In this document: positions 10,541 through 21,189 of the stretch, piece by piece
How the letters are laid out: every line of letters begins with the position of its first letter
How positions within the stretch are numbered: the stretch's first letter is position 1
Source: Phytoseiulus persimilis
Taxonomy: Eukaryota > Arthropoda > Arachnida > Mesostigmata > Phytoseiidae
Length of the DNA stretch: 64,000 bases
Assembly: GCA_037576195.1 (NCBI GenBank)
Contig: CM075101.1
Location: 16,616,001 to 16,680,000, forward strand
Direction of reading: 5' to 3'
Notes under the pieces: model-generated
The model's input: the letters and a program-made list of their open reading frames with translations, nothing else
Databases searched by the model: none
What the model was told of the DNA's origin: nothing
Translations under genes and position numbers: made by a program

Positions 10541-11274
10541 TGTGTGCAGCGCCAACGTGGGCTCCAAACGCGCTGAAACTCGCATACAACCGACAGTTAC
10601 TTGAAAGGACACAGAGGACGATGGCCATTAGAATCACACGGTGCTACCGCACTGTGTCGACTGCAGCGGTGCTAGTTCTGGCCAGAACCAACCCGTGGAC
10701 GCTCTTGGCGGAAGAAAGAACTGAAATCTGGCAGGAAAACAAACGGCGAGACGCTCCATATGACCTTGAAGAAGGGGACTACTCTGGATCGACTGATGAG
10801 GAGATCAAGGCGAAAACGCTTGAGAAGTGGCAGTTTAGATGGGACAACGACCCGGGAGGACGATGGACGCACAAATGCGTTCCTGACCTAAAAAAATGGT
10901 GCGAAAGGAAGTTCGGCACAGTCAGCTATCACCTATCTCAGGTGCTCTCGGGACACGGCAATTTCGAGACGTATCTGAGTCGATTCAACCTGTCGCCGAC
11001 GCCCATGTGCGTTCACTGTCACTCTGGGGAGGAAGACACAGTCGAACAGTGCGTCCTTCACTGTCCGGCTCTAGCAGTACAGAGAACAGCAATGAGCTCT
11101 GCTGCGAATGTGCCCAGCCTGATGCAGGAAATGTTGCAGAGCGAGGACGAATGGAGGCGGATAAGCAGAACCATTAGCAAAATTCTCAGCAGGAAAACTG
11201 AGCTGGAAAAAGCTAGGCGAAGACGTTTGGACGCATTACAGGCAGGCAACTCAATGCCTGTACAGTCAACGTAA
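10541..11274 (+). pseudogene. LINE ORF2 C-terminal fragment (left arm only)
   Basis: A 217-codon reading from 10,621 has MAIRITRCYRTVSTAAVLV, LARTNPWTLLAEER and the zinc motif CVHCHSGEEDTVEQCVLHC, as in R1-type LINEs. It ends in KILSRKTELEKARRRRLDAL. The last 110 bp (about 11,151-11,260) also occur at 10,431-10,540 as a direct repeat. The right arm has only one such tail (about 29,740-29,840), so the block between was either gained on the left or lost on the right. Confidence 0.75.
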
Positions 11275-11599
11275 CCAAGATGCCTATCGGAATGAATACG
11301 CAGATTTGAAACAAAGACTGCGCAGCTAGTCGAAAGGCTCCCGGTGTGACGGACGCAATACCAAACGAGCTACAAAACTCGAGTTCCCGTCCCCTGGGTG
11401 GCGACAGGGGGGGGGGGGGGTTTCAGAGGCCACACCTCACTACCCGGGCAAAGAACTCTTCCCGTGGTGTCCGAAAGGATTTCCCCTCCTGTCATTATAT
11501 GAGAAAAAAAAAAAACTCAACGCCTGCACAGTCAACGTGAACAAGATTCATTAGTGGGCTTGGGCGCGGTATTGTTGCAAGAATATTGCGACGATATTG

Positions 11600-11886
11600 T
11601 TGTTGTTGCAAGAAAACAACGGACAATGGAGAATGGTGTACTCGATCAGTAGGAAATTATCGACAATCGAGAAGAATTATCATTCAACCAGATTGGAGAA
11701 ATTGGCAGTCGTTTGGGCGATGGAATGACTGACGCACTTTCTCTTAGGGCAGAAGTTCACAGTGGTGAGCGACTGTAACGCGGTAGCAGCGCTCAAAGCT
11801 GAGTAGGTGGCTCAGCAGGATAGCGAAATTCGATTTCGATATTAAGCATAGGGCCGGAACTCCAATGGGTCATGTGGATGCACCTA
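11600..11886 (+). pseudogene. Ty3/gypsy pol fragment: RNase H region
   Basis: Plus-strand readings give RMVYSISRKLSTIEKNYHST, LEKLAVVWAM, LTHFLLGQKFTVVSDCNA and FDFDIKHRAGTPMGHVDAP, which are the RNase H and connection motifs of gypsy reverse transcriptases. Small frameshifts occur. The reverse transcriptase upstream is absent, because the element begins just inside the palindrome arm boundary at 11,482. The reading continues beyond a nested MITE at 12,919. Confidence 0.8.
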
Positions 11887-12918
11887 CAAGGGAACTGTAC
11901 GAAGTGTAACACCAAGATTTGAATGAGACGGTGCCCGTTTGGTAGTCTATGCTGAGCCATGTTCGGGCCCGCATTTGATCGTCTTGAATGGGTCCGTGGT
12001 TTTTTCTCGAGAAGCCCGGAATTGGAAAAAAAATACGTTTTGCGGACTTCCAGGGCCGATTTACTCCCCCATTTCTGATTAGTGACCAGAGTTCGACTCT
12101 GAATCGGTGACTGGACTAGGTAGACAGAGAGATCGAGTGAATCTTGTTTCACCTAACTCAGAGCGGAAAGCAATATCCTGGCTGACCAATGAGGCATGGT
12201 CTTCAACAGGTGTTTAGCCATTTCATACCATGCCGCTCACATATGCAAAGTTTCTCTTGGTGTCATCAACAAAACTTGGGAGAGAAATGCTACAGAATGT
12301 GTTTGCTTGTAATTGATTGTTTTTTTTTGCGTCGTTTCTCTTGATAGTAGCTGTTTCCGTCGTCCTCGGGACGTCTAAACCCATACTCATGAGACGTTCT
12401 CCGAACAAGACTAGTATCCTGTCTGGCCTTATAGTGGAGCCCTCAATTCGTAGCTAAATTCAAATGTCATGAAGTCTAATCCGGCAGCGAAGTTATGATC
12501 GTCTTTTATACTGAAGCAAGTTAACGCACGCGCAGTGGATGGCGCGCAATTCTATCACTAGGGAGTATTGAGGAGCTAGTTCACCATCATGACCGCAAGG
12601 AAGTGTCATATCGTGCTGCCGCTCGGTCGCAAACGTTCCAGGGGGAAGAAGTGAGTGCCTAATCCGTCTCAATGCGTATTCCCCACATCAGTCACTAATT
12701 CAGGGTCGGAAACTCGAGTCACCAATCAAGAACAGAAGGGTCAATCCGCGCTGGAAAGCAGGAGAACCTCTTTTTTTCGGAATTTCGGACCTCCCGAGAA
12801 AGAAACCACGGGCCCATCCGAGACGATCAACTGCAAGCCTGAACATGACACACCATGGACTACCAAATGGGCACCTTCTCATTCAAATCTGGGTGTTACA
12901 CTTCGTATAGTTCCCTTG
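11887..12918. mobile_element. TIR element (possibly PIF/Harbinger MITE) inside the gypsy pol
   Basis: Long terminal inverted repeats of about 260 bp begin CAAGGGAACTGTACGAAGTG on the left and CAAGGGAACTATACGAAGTG on the right (reverse complement). The flanking trinucleotides are CTA and TTA. Excising the element with one trinucleotide restores the pol reading through the family HVDA-SR motif. A 3-bp TWA-like duplication points to PIF/Harbinger. No transposase is present. Confidence 0.8.
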
Positions 12919-14085
12919 TTAGTAGAGAGCCGGATGAAGAGGGCGAAGAAGTTGAGGAGGAGTTCATGCCGACGGATTCTGTGTCGGTGAAGTTGATTAA
13001 AACACAGACAGAGGAGGATCAATTCAGAGCAATCCAAGCCGCAGATGAGGATATCGAGAAAAGGATGGAGATTCTGGCGAAAGGCAGTCGAGGAAGGAGA
13101 AAAGCATGATAGGAGGATTCTGCGAGGTGCAAGGAATACTCTACAAAGAAGAAGGGGACAAGAAATTGTTCGTGGTTCCAAAAACGTTGAGGAAATAAAT
13201 CTTGGTTATGAATCACGACAAGGCGGGGCATTTTGGCAAAGATAAGACGCTGGAGTTAATAAGGAGAAGATACTGGTTCCCGAATATGAAGGATTATACG
13301 AAATTTCATCTCCGAGCATGTTTGGACTGCATTTACAAAAAGGAACAGAGTGGCAAAGGCGAAGGACTGACGGATGCGATTCGCCCGGAAAGAAGGCCGT
13401 TTGTATCATCGCGGTTGTAGATGGGTTCACAAAGTTTGTGGTCATGGAGGCGGTGGTGTCAACAGCGACCGAAGAGGTGATCAAGTTCTTGGAGAGAGTG
13501 TTCCAAATGTACGGGAAACCAAACAAGTTAGTGTCGGATCGGGGTACGGCATTCACGTCTAAAAATTTCGAGGCGTTCTTGAATAAAGAGGGAATCACCC
13601 ACCTGAAGATCAGTACACAATTGCCGCGGTCGAACGGGCAAATGGAGCGATTGTTTGAGGAAATAGCGAGATTATTGAGATCATTCTGCAAGAAGGAGGA
13701 CCGGAGTGATTGGACGAGATGGTTACCAGAGGTGCAGAGGTGGATGAATAGAACGGTATCAAAAAGTTTGGGAAAAACTCCATCCGAGGTGTTGCATGGA
13801 TATGTTCCAAGAGTGAACAATCACGAGAGAGTGATCGAAGGAGCACAAGATAGGGTAAGGCAACCGGCAGTAGAAATTCAAGATCAGATCAGGGCGGTTT
13901 TGGAGCGAAATCAGGACAAGTACGCGTATTATAGCGATTTGAAGAAGAGAGCTCATATCGGATTTTCGCTGGGAGACGAGGTGTTCCTAAGACGACTGCC
14001 AATACCAACGGGGTCGCCAACGAAGTTGCAGCGGGAATTCCGCGGTCCTATGGTCATTGCTAGCGTACTACCGAAAGATTCGTAG
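12919..14085 (+). pseudogene. Ty3/gypsy pol fragment: integrase
   Basis: The H2C2 zinc-binding region is present (HDKAGHFGKDKTLELIRRR…HLRACLDC, about 13,208-13,335). After a frameshift the DDE core follows: AVVDGFTKF, SDRGTAFTSKNFEAFL and RSNGQMERLFEEI. Then come the TPSEVLHGYVPR linker and a C-terminal chromatin/GPY-like region (LGDEVFLRRL, KLQREFRGPMVI). The integrase would insert the cDNA into the host genome. At least two frameshifts or stops make it inactive. Confidence 0.85.
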
Positions 14086-14537
14086 GAGCTGACCGAATTG
14101 GGAGGCGAACGAAACCACGTCTGTACGGCTCACAGCTCGAGTGGTTTCAACCGCACCACGAAGGGGAGGAGGCCTTGGAAGAGAAAAGTTCGGAGAGCTC
14201 AGAAGTCATCAACATCGGCAGCGATTCGGGTGGCTCACCGATGGATTGGAACCAGACGTCAGAGACAGTGGTAGAGGATGGAGCGAACGAACAGCAGGAA
14301 ACGCAGGGAAGTTTGAATCAGACAATTGATATGAATTGAGCGATATCGGAATCACCTGCGAGTGATAAAAGAGAATTAGGTAGAAGACGACAGCCAGTTG
14401 GGGAATCGTGGCGTGAACCTAGTAACTTCAAGTATTCTAAGTAGCAGTCTGGAAGAGACATCACGGAAAAGATAAACCTGTGAACCAAGACCAGAAGATC
14501 GCCACTGTCCGCGACGATCAGCATCATCGGTTTTAAC

Positions 14538-14930
14538 TTGGTAACAACGGAAGAGGAGATAAAAAAAACAATCCACGAGGTTCTGAATTACAAAGAACGA
14601 GCGGACTTCAAGGTCGGTCAGATACGCTCAAACCAAGACGGAAACCGCTCCTGCCTCATACGAATGACTCGGACAGACGCAGAGAAAATCACGAGAACCC
14701 CGACCATCAAGATTGGATGGCAATCCTGCAGGTTAAGAGAATGGCACAGGGTTCCATTGTTCTACCGATGCCAACAGATCGGACACTTTGCGAATCGTTG
14801 CAAAGCACCGGAAACGTGTGAGCGAAGATGCTACCGATGTGGAGAAACAGGACACCAGGGAAAGGACCGGCACCGGCAAATCCGCGTACTCAAGCGGATG
14901 CCCGAAATACAGGGAGGCCCTTGACAGCAT
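14538..14930 (+). pseudogene. LINE ORF1 (gag-like) fragment
   Basis: The reading ends in zinc knuckles. The first (YRCQQIGHFANRC) has lost its leading Cys, which is Phe here. The second (CYRCGETGHQGKD) loses its last Cys to a frameshift, with the expected continuation found in the next frame (SGCPKYREALDSIRD). Such proteins bind the element RNA. It is inactive. Confidence 0.75.
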
Positions 14931-15129
14931 CAGAGATAGCAGTACACCAAGAAAACAGGTTATTGAAGTTACCGAAGAAAAATCGACCCGGAACCGCACG
15001 GACCAACCGAACGTACCCGACTCCTCGAGAGAGCTCAGCCCGCAGCGGATTGCCAGCAGCCAAGAAGGATGGCAGATCGTTCGACACGGCAAGAGGATTC
15101 CGCAAGCCACCAATGACGAAGATGAAACT

Positions 15130-17522
15130 GAAGATATTTCGGAATAATCTCAACCGTTCAAGATCGGCGCGAGCCATCTCAGAAGATAGAGTGTTGAGAG
15201 CAAATTTTGACCTGTGTCTACTCAGTGAGGTCAATCGGAACATTCTAGACAGAAAGATGAAAAGCGATAACGCATGGATTCGAGATAGCTCAGGCGACTC
15301 CGTTATATGGATAGCCAACGGCGGCAGAAGATTGGCAGTCAGAAACAGCAGCTCGGGAGGCGGAATCACAAGCGTCTTGCTTGATGACAACACGCTGGAT
15401 CTGAGCTGCTACTTCTCGCCGAACAAGACAACAGAATAATTTATCGGATACCTAGAAGAACTGGAAGACAAACTCAGAGGGCACGGAGGACGAACGCTCG
15501 TAGCTGGTGATCTAAATTCTCACTCGAGCACTTGGGGAAGCCGTTAAACGGATGTTAGAGGCAAAGAACTAGAAGAAACATTAGCGCGGAATGTCCTCTT
15601 CGTAGCCAACGAGGTCTCTGACGCAGCGCACGGTGATACGCTCCACACATCATTCATCGACATCACCGCCGTGTCGGATCCAAGTTCTATCTCGGACTGC
15701 GTCATGAATGACAAGGTTATATACGGCAGCGACCACCCGCAAATAGATTACATTCTGAGCACCAAGCTGCAGAAAGCCCCAAGCCCCGATCACAGTTGGA
15801 ATCCGAGGAAGATAGACCTACAACTAGCCACAGAATACATCGACGACAAATGCAAGAGCCTAGGCGAACAAGACATAACGCCAACAGCCACGCAAGTCTC
15901 CGACATCTTGCGGGATGCATGTCTCTCAGCATCGCCGAAAACCTTCAGAGGGAAGAAACCAGCTTACTGGTGGAGTCCGACGGTTGACACACACCGTAAG
16001 AAAGGCATCACGGCCCGTAGAAGGTACACCCGATCAAGACGAAGTAACAACATCGACGTGGCAACAGTTCGTGGATACTACAAGTGCTACGTGGATACAA
16101 AGAAAGAATATCACAAGATAATATTAGAGGCCAAGAAAAAGTGCTGGAAGGTACTGGTCGAGTCGCTAAGACGAGACGTCTGGGGTCTTCCCTACAAGAT
16201 CATCCGGAGAAATATCGGACAGAAGAGGCTAAGGCTGACGAGAGACGTCACAGATAAAGCGATACGCGATCTCTTCCCTACTGGAACCCCGCCAAAAAGA
16301 GAACTACGCAATAGAATGCTGTCAAACATACCACCTGTCACCCCAGCGGAAGTTCAAAGAGCGGCGGAGAGGATGGCGAACAGGAAAGCTCTGGGCCCGG
16401 ACGCCGTGCCGGCTGAAGTGCTCAAGACCCTTATGAACAGATGGCCGAAGATCTTCGCAGGAATGATGGACAAGGTTCTACAGGAAAGAGTATTTCCGGA
16501 CAAATGGAAACGGGCGAATCTGGTCCTTATCCCCTAGCCGGGGAAGAAAGATGCCTACCGACCCATCTGCCTCCTGGATACGGTGGGAAAGGCAGCCGGA
16601 AGCATCATAAACCTCCGATTACAAGCCGAACTGGAACAGGGAAGACCATCAGAGACACAATATGGCTTCAGAGCCGGACGTTCAACCCTCCAAGCTATCT
16701 TGAAGGTGGTGAAGCTGGCAGTTGAGGAGAAGAACGAACCCTGCCGAAGAAGACACCGGATCCTCATGGTCCTTCAGGACGTTAAAAACGCGTTCAACTC
16801 GGCAGACTGGGGAGTCATCCTGAACAGTATGAAGGAAAGAGGTATTTCTAACTATTCACGACGAATACTCAAATCTTACCTCCAGAACAGATGGATCGTA
16901 GACGACGCGAATGACGGCGGGAGTACCCCAAGGCTCGGTTGTGGGTCCCATTCTATGGAACGTCTCCTATGATGACGTACTCCAGCTCCAACTCCCAGAG
17001 GGAGCAACGACGATCGCTTACGCCGATGATTTGGCACTCATCGTCAGAGGCAAAACCATTCCAGAAGTTGAGGAGATCGCGCAAGATTCAATGGACATAA
17101 TTGTGGAATGGATGGGAAGGAACGAACTCTCCCTCGCACCAGAGAAGACTGAGGCGGTCATGCTGATCAAAAGACGCGGCGACGTAGATCCGCAGTTTCG
17201 AATAATGGGGCACCGGGTCGCCTTACAGAAATCAGCAACATACCTCGGAGTACATCTCCAGAGAAACCTTACAAGAGTATTGCATGCCAAGGCCATCGCC
17301 GAGAAAGCAGCGGAGGCAGCAACAAATATTGCGAAGATTTTGCCCAGGACTTACGGCGCATCCGAGGGACAGAGACGGGTTCTCTCAGTAGTGGCCGAGC
17401 CAATTTACGCACCACCGATATGGGGACCTCAGGCGCTCCATTTGCAGAAAAATAGGGAGGCTCTGGAGAGAGCGCAGAGAATTTCTGCCGTTCGAATAAC
17501 GCGAGCCTATCGCACGACTTAA
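15130..17522 (+). pseudogene. LINE ORF2: endonuclease and reverse transcriptase, frameshifted
   Basis: The endonuclease motifs VAGDLNSHSSTWGSR and GSDHPQIDYIL are visible, with in-frame stops at about 15,437 and 15,545. The reverse transcriptase runs from 15.7 kb: KALGPDAVPAEVLK, a TAG at about 16,535, then PGKKDAYRPICLLD, QYGFRAGRSTLQAI, VLQDVKNAFNSADW, a frameshift near 16,920, VPQGSVVGPILWN and the catalytic AYADDLALIV (YADD). The layout and the RITRAYRTT end are typical of R1-group LINEs. Confidence 0.88.
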
Positions 17523-17537
17523 ACGCAGGCCCTACTC

Positions 17538-18115
17538 GTGCTCGCCAGAACAGTGCCATGGCCGCTCCTGGTCAAGGAAAGGACCACACCATACACGAGG
17601 TACAACGAAGATACAGCTGAGGAATCCGAAGATGACGACCCAGACAGAAATGAGATCGAGACTGAAACCCTCCCCCCCTGGCAGGCGCAATGGGACTCAT
17701 CCACGAAAGGACGATGGACGTATGCGAGCATACCGAATATCAAGACCTGGGTGGGAAGAGACTTCGGAGACCTCACTTAGCACACCGCGCAGATGCTGAC
17801 GAATCATGTAAACTTCCAGCAATACCTGTTCAGGATGAGGAAGGCAGACTCGCCTCTGTGCACACTCTGCGGCTCGGGGGACGAAGATGATGCCCATCAC
17901 ACGGTGATCACGTGTGCTGCACTAAGTCAACCGAGGGGCCATCTAGGAGCAAACTGAAACCGCAATCAGTGGAACACATGCAGAACTCTGACGAAGAATG
18001 GAAAAGAACGACGAGAAAGGTCGAATGTATATTCCGGAAGGAAGATAGCCTACAAAGGCATCGCCAGGGTTGGCGAGCTGTTCCCGCGGCAAGGACCGCG
18101 AGCAGAACAGCCTAG
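17538..18115 (+). pseudogene. LINE ORF2 C-terminus with CCHC-type zinc motif
   Basis: This continues the ORF2 reading (VPWPLLVKERTTPYTRYN) after a stop at about 17,520. It reaches a zinc motif CTLCGSGDEDDAHHTVITC near 17,858-17,915, the C-terminal Zn motif of R1/I-type LINEs. Frames shift at about 17,780. Confidence 0.75.
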
Positions 18116-18393
18116 AAGAGAGCCTGGAGAACAAGATGAGAGGATGACCAAGAAGTTGAGAAGAGCAAAGAACGCAGCTAGAGTACAGTAGTCCCGAAGA
18201 TCGCTGGCCCCGAGTGTCGTGGAAGTAATACCAAATGGAGAAACCTCTCTGAGTCCCCAGACACCCGAAGGCAGAGGAGAGAGTTGTAGAGGGTCCAAGC
18301 CCCTCACTGGCCAGGAATGCGCCAAGATTCCTGGTGCGTGCGACAGGCATTTCTCTCTCCTCTATAAACATCGAAAAAAAAAGTAGCAGTCTG

Positions 18394-18830
18394 TTTAGGA
18401 CAACATTTGGTAGCGTGGGCAGAGCGAGTATGGAGTGCGCAGCGTAGGGAAATCGAAGATGGTGTTTTGACTCGAAGAAGCGAAGCGGTAGATTTGAATC
18501 AAGTGGAAGTTGAGATAGAGGGCGTGACGGAAGCGCACAAAAGAAGTCGCAGACGGGATTCAGGAGAGAGAAACAAGTCTTTTCATCTCAACCATGGCCG
18601 GAGAAGGAGGTGCACCAGGGCAGCAATGCAGAGGCTGTGGGGACAACTGCCATCAGTGGGGTTCCTCCGGATGCAGAGCCAGAGGGCAGGAGTGCTTCAG
18701 ATGTGGAGGACACTACGGAAGAATGTGCCCGCCAGGAGGGATACCGCGATGCATGTGAGACGGCCACGAGCGGAGCGAGTGGTAGCGTCGATGAAGAGTA
18801 TCGAATAAACTGAGTGACGACGAATCACCG
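18394..18830 (+). pseudogene. Retroelement fragment with zinc knuckles downstream of the LINE
   Basis: A short ORF at 18,594-18,758 (54 codons) has Cys/His spacing like gag knuckles (CRGCGDNCHQWGSSGC, CFRCGGHYGRMC). The sequence just before it, ctgtttaggacaacatttgg then tagcgtgggcag, resembles an LTR end (…CAACA) followed by a primer-binding-type stretch. If so, gag lies downstream of integrase, suggesting a tandem or rearranged LTR element. This part is tentative. Confidence 0.45.
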
Positions 18831-19761
18831 TGCGATCCCTCCCCTCCGAGAGTCCAGGCCTTAGAGCACGTAAGAGACTGTTACACGATGGTATCATTCG
18901 CGGGGCTCGCAAACAGTTGGGAATTCCCGCGAAATACCAGCCTCGAGGAAGGAGCTCGGCGTCCGGGAGTCGACCAGGAGGGATTCCTGGTTGACTCCTG
19001 ACCGTCGAGCCCGGTCCCAAGAATCCCCAACGTCGTGGGGATTCCGATAATTCCTGGGAATTCCCTTGTGGGACCACTTTCCTCGAAGGCCTCAGGGGTA
19101 TCAAAGGCGCGTGGATATGACTCCTAGGTTGAGGCTCTTTGTTGAAAGCCGTGACGCCCGACCCCAGGTCGCTTCTCAGGCCACAGCCTGGTCAGAAACA
19201 TGCTCTGAAAGCTGTCGGATCTGGGATTCCTCGGGACCCGTTGCGAACCCTGATCGCATCTGAGAGTCTGATGCTACTTTGTGTACGAAGACGCCGCAAT
19301 CAGCCTCAAACTTGCCATCTCCGGCGTAAAACCCGCCCTCAAGAAAGTCTCCAAGTTCGACAAAGTCAAAGTCGACAAGACGGAGGTCTATTCCCGCGCT
19401 GGGCTCAAGCAATTCAAGAAGGAGTTCAAGGAACTTACCGAGGATGTCAAGCCCGTGAGTGGTTCACTTGTTCGGAACGAAAAATCACCATAATGGATTC
19501 CGACCACGAACCCTCTGACGAGACGGAATCATTCCCATCAGTTTCAAAGAGAATTCACGGTATTTGCTCTCCGGGCCGAGAAACCCGAATGGGCCCTGGG
19601 CGCCAAGAAGGAGACCGAGGGCGAGGCCGAGGCCGAGGAAAAGACGGAATCCGGGAATCAACGAGCGAAGTTTTTCCATGAAACATCTGTCAATAATAAC
19701 AAAGAGCACAAACGATCGATTGCATAATCGTTGAAGTGATTTCTTCTGTTGATATCGATAA

Positions 19762-20134
19762 TGTTGAGATGCAACACGCGAAAGCGGATGCATCCGAATC
19801 TAGATTCAGCAGACTCGGTTCGTACTAGAACCAACACCAATTAAGGCGCTAGAACAATCAACTCCTTCATCAGTGAACCCATGTTCACCAACATCCCCGG
19901 CTCAGTGCCGTAATTACTAACACCCTCGAAGTACTCCCCGAAGACTCGACTCAACAACTCTCACCCTCCCAATCACATCCCATAAAACCATACTCCACAT
20001 CCGAACAAACTACTGTTCATCTATACGCCGTACGGTCTTCTCCTTGCTACCGTATCAGTGTCCGCGAGGTGAATCCGCTTGTGCACGGAGCCTTCTAGCT
20101 AGTGCGCCGCTGAAGACGAATTTCCTCTACAACA
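19762..20134. mobile_element. Solo LTR
   Basis: A 373-bp insert begins TGTTG and ends CAACA, as LTRs do. It is flanked by 5-bp GATAA duplications (19757-19761 and 20135-20139). The two intact troponin I copies show the uninterrupted site (gagaacacc there, gataatacc implied here). It has no coding sequence and is presumably the product of LTR-LTR recombination. Confidence 0.85.
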
Positions 20135-20167
20135 GATAATACCGCTATTATCAATGAATCATCATGG

Positions 20168-21145
20168 CCTAGACTGTCAGGAAAAGCCGACCAAGCAATC
20201 CAGAGACTAAACGCGAAAGCACTTTGGAGCTTCGACCGATTCGAAGTCTCCAAAATACTCTGGAAAGCTACAGCAGTCCCGCAGCTCACATACTGCAATG
20301 CAGTGATTACCATGCCAAAAAGACTGAGAAACCACATAGAAATCAGGCAGAGAGACGCGGGAAGATGGGCTCTTGGCATACCGCACTCCACTATAGCGAA
20401 GGAGTTCATTGAGGGAGAACTCGGATGGAGCTCCTTCGATGCCAGAGAAACCATAAGCAAAGTGATGTTCTTCGAGAGGATAAAACAAATGGATCCACAT
20501 AGATGGCCAAAACTTGTCCTCGAGGCCATCGAACTCACCAAAACCAGAATCGAAGCATCCGAGAGACTCAAAAAACTGAGCATGCTATTCGAATGTGGGG
20601 ACATCCGACTGGCCAAGAACACATCCGGCAAGCTGATGTGGAAGACGTTCCGCAAAGAACTCAAACTGAGGGTGCGGAATAAATTTGACGCCACCTGGAG
20701 AGACAGGATGGAGTCCAAATCCACACTGAGTACATACCGACGATACAAAGAGACTAGAGGAATCAACCCCGGACTGTACGATAACTCCCGCGGAAGCCAA
20801 CTCTTAGCGTTAACCAGGGCAGGAATGCTGAACACCAAGACCCGGCAACACAACCGCGATTCCTCCATCGACATCAACTGTTCAAGATGTGGAGAACCCG
20901 AAACAGAAAGACACGTAGTCTTGGGGTGCGAGGAACGAACTTCACCCCCAGAGGAGTTTCCCTTCCGAATTGGACTCACACCCAATAGCAAACATGAAGT
21001 TCTGCGAAAGACGAAGGTGACCCTAACTAACTGGGAGCGGCAAGATCTGTGAACGCAAGACGACTCACCCCTGGAATGAAAGGGACCATATGTGCATATG
21101 GAAGATCGAAATAAATCCAATCCAATCCAATCCAATCAATCCAAA
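20168..21145 (+). mobile_element. 5'-truncated LINE with (TCCAA)n tail
   Basis: It is inserted in the 3'UTR of the troponin I pseudocopy between …atgaatcatc and aatccaaaacc; the left arm has these adjacent. A reading at 20,303-21,052 carries the C-terminal LINE region: AGRWALGIPHSTIAKEFIEG, RYKETRGINPGLYD and the zinc motif CSRCGEPETERHVVLGC. The 3' end is …gatcgaaataaatccaatcc with short tandem repeats. It is a different family from the poly(A) LINE at 14.4 kb. Confidence 0.85.
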
Positions 21146-21189
21146 ACCGATGATGTTAATAAACGTATGCTGTAATAAATTGAGGATTT

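Larger units (their letters stand above)
1..11482 (+). repeat. Left arm of a giant inverted duplication
   Basis: The sequence reappears, reverse-complemented, at about 29,520-47,415. Anchors matched by eye: position 1 with about 47,415; 926 with about 46,482; 1,914 with about 40,549; 2,088 with about 37,907; the troponin I exons 7,100-9,964 with 33,136-30,233; and 11,482 with about 29,520. The match reaches base 1, so the arm probably continues outside the window. The arms are near-identical but not identical, with scattered substitutions and arm-specific insertions. The left arm alone has a 200-bp hAT element (2,714-2,913) and a LINE 3' fragment near 10.54-11.26 kb. A scaffold join of two haplotypes is an alternative to a true genomic palindrome. 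Confidence 0.93.
14452..18380 (+). mobile_element. 5'-truncated non-LTR retrotransposon (R1-type LINE) with poly(A) and 13-bp TSD
   Basis: It is bounded by identical AAGTAGCAGTCTG copies at 14439-14451 and 18381-18393 and ends in an A-run. In order it holds an ORF1 remnant with CCHC knuckles (14,538-14,924), an APE-type endonuclease, a reverse transcriptase and a C-terminal zinc motif. It inserted into gypsy-related sequence, which continues at 18,394. ORF1 lacks its start, so the copy is truncated at the 5' end. Confidence 0.92.

Noticed and set aside
15717..15932. Minus-strand ORF inside the LINE reverse transcriptase
   Set aside because: It is antisense to a clear RT reading and has no motif of its own.
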